A DNA stretch of 64,000 bases from contig NW_023998414.1 of the NCBI RefSeq assembly GCF_014805625.2, forward strand, positions 25,963,766 to 26,027,765. Direction: 5' to 3'. The notes beneath the pieces were generated by a model. The model was not told where the DNA came from. It searched no databases and saw only the letters and a list, made by a program, of their open reading frames with translations. Positions 63,001 through 64,000 of the stretch are shown piece after piece. Origin of the DNA: Glossina fuscipes (taxonomy: Eukaryota > Arthropoda > Insecta > Diptera > Glossinidae). The position numbers and the translations under genes are program-made. Position 1 is the stretch's first letter, and each line of letters opens with the position of its first letter.

Positions 63001-63127
63001 TTATATAAGAAGTGGGCGAAAAACTGGTCTAATTCGAATTATTTTTAATAACATTTATCCATGGGCGAAAACACGTCAGTGTATCAAAATTTCTCAAAAT
63101 ATGTTGGAAATTGCGAGCTTAAGGCGT
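63001..63127 (+). mobile_element. B-family repeat fragment, copy B4
   Basis: ACTGGTCTAATTCGAATTATT, AACACGTCAGTGTATCAAAAT and the ATGTTGGAAATTGCGAG end align with 12147-12240 in B1. Followed within 15 bases by A16 (63141-63156). Confidence 0.6.
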
Positions 63128-63129
63128 TT

Positions 63130-64000
63130 AAAGAACTAACAAAAAAAAAAAAAAAATAAATAAACTCTTTTTCACATTTACCTTCGCCTTCAAGAGTTTA
63201 GTATTTTTTTTTTGGCATATTTTATCCGAAAGAAAAATTAAAGGAAAAAAAAACATGTTAATAAGTTTTTGTATTCCTTTGTAATTAGTACGATGTTGTT
63301 CATAGCTCGTGACGAATTATTTAATATGATACCCTTTCCATTGTCTTTTTATCTTTTGTCTAAATATCAATTTGAAATTTTCTGCCATTTCATACATAAA
63401 TATCTGAAAGATTTTCTAACAAAATGAATTGGAAAAATATAATTAATGAATAAAAAAAAAAAAAAAAAAAAAAAAACAAGAAATAAATGTAGAGAAATAA
63501 TTTTATTAATAATGCGTTACTCACAATTTAATTTATATAATTAATTAATATTTGATAAATCGCTAGAATATAAACGAAGAATAGAGAAAAGAAAACATAA
63601 AAAAAATGAGTGAGGAATTTCAATACTAATTAGCGAAAGAAATTTTACTTCTTATATAAGGTTGTTTTTGTTTTTTGTTTTTTTCTTTTTTTTTAAACTT
63701 ATTACAATTTAATTGTTTTTTAATAAGTATATAATGAAAAAAAAAAGAAGGTTTTATTCTTATAAATAATACAACGGAACATTTTGCGCGTTATATGCTA
63801 TCTCATATTAGGGATAAGTATCGTCTCGCAATAGCTCAACTTAGAGAGATGTAAAGACGAAGAGTGAAATCCTCTATAGAAAAAATGCGAAAAGGCTGCA
63901 CACAATAGACAAATGAAAAAATTGGCTGCACTCACAATGCGATTTCTAAAGTCGAGATTTTTATGACTCGGTCTTGTTTTAGCGAACATTTGAATGGGTT
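63130..64000. other. AT-rich non-coding stretch to window end
   Basis: A16 (63141-63156) and A25 (63452-63476). No gene recognised; the minus-strand open frame 63798-63989 is unrecognised. Confidence 0.5.

Overview
The window is AT-rich eukaryotic DNA with no recognisable intact gene. Several things point to a brachyceran fly, plausibly a calyptrate such as a tsetse or house-fly relative: (i) many diverged non-autonomous repeats carrying the GTCYGTCY core and the '...CTTGATCAGCATCAAATTCTGAATCAATT...' type segment typical of dipteran DINE-1/INE-1-like (Helitron-type) elements; (ii) a decayed mariner transposase relic; (iii) abundant long A/T homopolymers, (TA)n, (GT)n, (CAA)n and (TCA)n tracts; (iv) no bacterial gene signals. 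Species assignment is inference only.

Layout. 1-11 kb: gene-free DNA with an A-family repeat (~0.67-1.0 kb), a B-family terminal hairpin copy (~2.7-2.9 kb), a diverged tandem duplication around a GTACTG-N4-CAGTAC hairpin (~5.66-6.01 kb) and a second B-family hairpin end (~8.05 kb). 11.2-12.0 kb: a 748-base assembly gap that cuts an A-family repeat; a B-family copy with an internal duplication follows at 12.13-12.50 kb. 13.5-14.1 kb: a ~580 bp purine tract with higher-order repeat structure. 16.6-17.4 kb: the longest A-family copy. 17.4-37 kb: simple repeats, a degenerate GATGAA-like minisatellite (26.1-26.4 kb) and CAG/TCA trinucleotide tracts (35.75-35.92 kb). 37.6-38.6 kb: a run of short plus-strand open frames that may be a coding relic. 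40.1-41.1 kb: a cluster of A-family copies. 43.96-44.43 kb: an ATATGAAT minisatellite, followed by another A-family copy. 47.24-48.0 kb: the mariner relic on the minus strand, with a B-family fragment after it at ~48.85 kb. 49-57 kb: A/T homopolymers and CA-rich tracts. 57.14-57.29 kb: a (GT)59 microsatellite. 59.29-60.06 kb: the most complete B-family element. 60.9-61.1 kb: a TAATTA/TTTATAA-rich block. 61.19-61.23 kb: (TC)23. 62.5-62.76 kb: a degenerate GTCT-rich tract. 63.0-63.13 kb: the last B-family fragment.

No genes act together here. The reading I favour is an intergenic stretch or part of a very long intron, in which old mobile elements and simple repeats surround a few AT-rich blocks that could be regulatory. 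I found no convincing new biological system. The best leads are the two repeat families, the 5.7-5.9 kb hairpin duplication, the structured purine tract and the possible coding relic at 37.6-38.6 kb.
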